Positions 62,913 to 64,000 of a stretch of 64,000 nt of DNA are shown here, piece after piece. Numbering within the stretch: position 1 is the stretch's first letter; every line of letters starts with the position of its first letter. The DNA comes from Microbispora amethystogenes (GTDB lineage Bacteria > Actinomycetota > Actinomycetes > Streptosporangiales > Streptosporangiaceae), in the NCBI RefSeq assembly GCF_016863015.1, contig NZ_BOOB01000027.1:1-64000 (forward strand), written 5' to 3'. The position numbers and the translations under genes are program-made. Under the pieces are notes generated by a model. It was given only the letters and a program-made list of their open reading frames with translations, was not told the origin of the DNA and made no database searches.

Positions 62913-64000
62913 ATGCAGTCCGACATCGACGCCCAGCTCAACAACTTCTTCGAGGATGCCCCTTCCCGCGAATTCGACGTGGTGCTCCGGGGTTATGACC
63001 GGCACCAGGTCCACGACCACCTGAAGACGCTCGACACCGAACTGCGTCAGGCCAAGGAGCAGGTCAGCGGGCTTCAGCGGGAGCTCTCCGACTCCCAGCG
63101 CCAGCTCCAGGAGCAGGAGCGCCCCACCTACTCGGGTCTCGGCGCCCGCATCGAGCAGCTGCTGCGGCTGGCGGAGGAGCAGGCCACCGAGCTGGTGCAG
63201 GCGGCCAGGTCGGAGGCGAACGAGATCCGCGCCGCCGCCAAGGTGGACGCCGCAGACCTGCGGGCGGCGGCGGAGAACGAGGCGGCGGAGAAGCGGGCGC
63301 TGGCCACTCGCGAGGTCGAGGAGATGCGCAGCACCGCCGACCGCGACGCCGAGGAGATCCGCTCCACCGCGCGGCGCGAGTCCGACGAGCTGACCGCGAC
63401 GACCGAGCGCGAGGTCGCCAAGATCCGCGCCACCGCCGACCACGAGGTCGCCGAGAAGCGGGCCGACGCCGAGCGGGAGATCGCCAAGCTGCGCACCACG
63501 ACCGAGCGCGAGGTCGCCCAGCTGCGGGCGTCGACCAAGCGCGAGCGCGACGAGGTGCTCACCACGGCCAAGCGCCAGGCGGACGAGATGCGGGCACAGG
63601 CGCAGCGGATCCTCGAGGAGTCGGAGGCCAAGCGGGCCCAGGACGAGGCGGAGTTCGAGATCCAGCTCGCCGCCCGGCGCGAGGACGCCGAGCGCCAGGA
63701 GGCCGAGCGGCACGCCACCGCCCAAGCCAACACCCAGAAGCTGGTCGCCGAGGCCGAGCAGCGCGCCGCCACCGCCGAGCAGCGGGCCGCAAAGGCCACG
63801 CAGCAGGCCGAGCAGACCCGCCGCGAGGCCGACACCCACGCCAAGCAGCTGCTGGCCAACGCGCGCAAGAACGCCGACCAGCTCGTGGCGGAGGCCAAGA
63901 CCAGCGCCGACACGATAGTGACCGACGCCAAGAACGAGGCCGAGCGCACCCGAACGGCGATGCAGCGCCAGGTGGACGAGCTCACCCGCCAGCGCGACAG
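62913..64000 (+). CDS. DivIVA/FilP-family coiled-coil polarity protein (partial)
   Basis: At least 362 codons, continuing past the window end. The N-terminus (REFDVVLRGYDRHQVHDHL) is a short DivIVA-like segment; TYSGLGARIEQLLRLAEEQA follows, as in the FilP/cellulose-binding-protein group. The remainder is a continuous Ala/Glu/Arg coiled coil with 11- and 7-residue periodicity (EVAKIRATADHEVAEKRA). Such proteins scaffold apical growth in hyphae. Location after mce matches the Streptomyces scy-filP locus, which supports the call. AGGATCGAG precedes the ATG. Confidence 0.88.
   Translation, partial: MQSDIDAQLNNFFEDAPSREFDVVLRGYDRHQVHDHLKTLDTELRQAKEQVSGLQRELSDSQRQLQEQERPTYSGLGARIEQLLRLAEEQATELVQAARSEANEIRAAAKVDAADLRAAAENEAAEKRALATREVEEMRSTADRDAEEIRSTARRESDELTATTEREVAKIRATADHEVAEKRADAEREIAKLRTTTEREVAQLRASTKRERDEVLTTAKRQADEMRAQAQRILEESEAKRAQDEAEFEIQLAARREDAERQEAERHATAQANTQKLVAEAEQRAATAEQRAAKATQQAEQTRREADTHAKQLLANARKNADQLVAEAKTSADTIVTDAKNEAERTRTAMQRQVDELTRQRD

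Overview
The window is about 70% GC, codes with third-position G/C bias, starts many genes at GTG, and carries a core gene set (glycine cleavage, RNase PH/RdgB/MurI, the mycobacterial-type CysM-CysO-Mec cysteine route, ClpS/PncB/PncA, FilP-type polarity coiled coil beside methylmalonyl-CoA epimerase). This points to the chromosome of a filamentous actinomycete, most likely of the Streptosporangiales; genus is inferred only. No insertion sequence, prophage or CRISPR array was seen.

Layout. 0-4.6 kb is regulatory/accessory: two paralogous SARP-type regulators, a membrane protein, a DUF4240-like protein and a MazEF-like toxin-antitoxin pair. 4.7-7.8 kb: a tandem glycine riboswitch ahead of gcvT-gcvH-sdaA (glycine/serine catabolism). 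7.9-12.9 kb: a membrane glycosyltransferase, AmaP/DUF6286 envelope-stress proteins, a PLP alanine-racemase-fold enzyme, a DUF3618 protein and peroxiredoxin Bcp. 13.0-13.7 kb: an HNH nuclease frame that runs, without a stop, straight through a tRNA gene with a UAG anticodon and on into a ribbon-helix-helix tail. This is the oddest locus here. 13.8-25.2 kb: secreted phytase/esterase-like protein, Pro-rich membrane protein, a NarL-type two-component system with a MacB-like ABC exporter, a papain-fold (Tox-PL) deamidase-like protein and a membrane-linked sulfite-oxidase-family protein.

25.2-35.8 kb is conserved core: rdgB-rph-MBL-murI, thioesterase, DUF3352, cysM-cysO, mec-DUF2017-clpS and divergent pncB-pncA. 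35.8-48.2 kb: hypothetical membrane/secreted proteins, a heptad-repeat coiled coil, a DEAD-like helicase, an M43 metalloprotease, DUF3039, a DHA2 exporter with divergent TetR repressor, a leucine-rich-repeat protein and a secreted GH5 mannanase with CBM2. 48.3-64 kb: YqgE, malic enzyme, thioredoxin/TPR protein, DinB, a B12-dependent acyl-CoA mutase with isobutyryl-CoA mutase signature residues, a subtilase, MarR, a membrane protein with a coupled micro-ORF, DUF4230, MeaB, acetyl-CoA acetyltransferase, methylmalonyl-CoA epimerase and a DivIVA/FilP-family coiled coil running off the end.

Two themes recur. A TANNNT hexamer lies 6-8 nt upstream of an ATG/GTG at no fewer than twelve genes, which implies leaderless transcripts. 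Strong GC-rich hairpins close most transcription units. Starts were revised where Shine-Dalgarno sequence, leaderless promoter or family alignment decided them.
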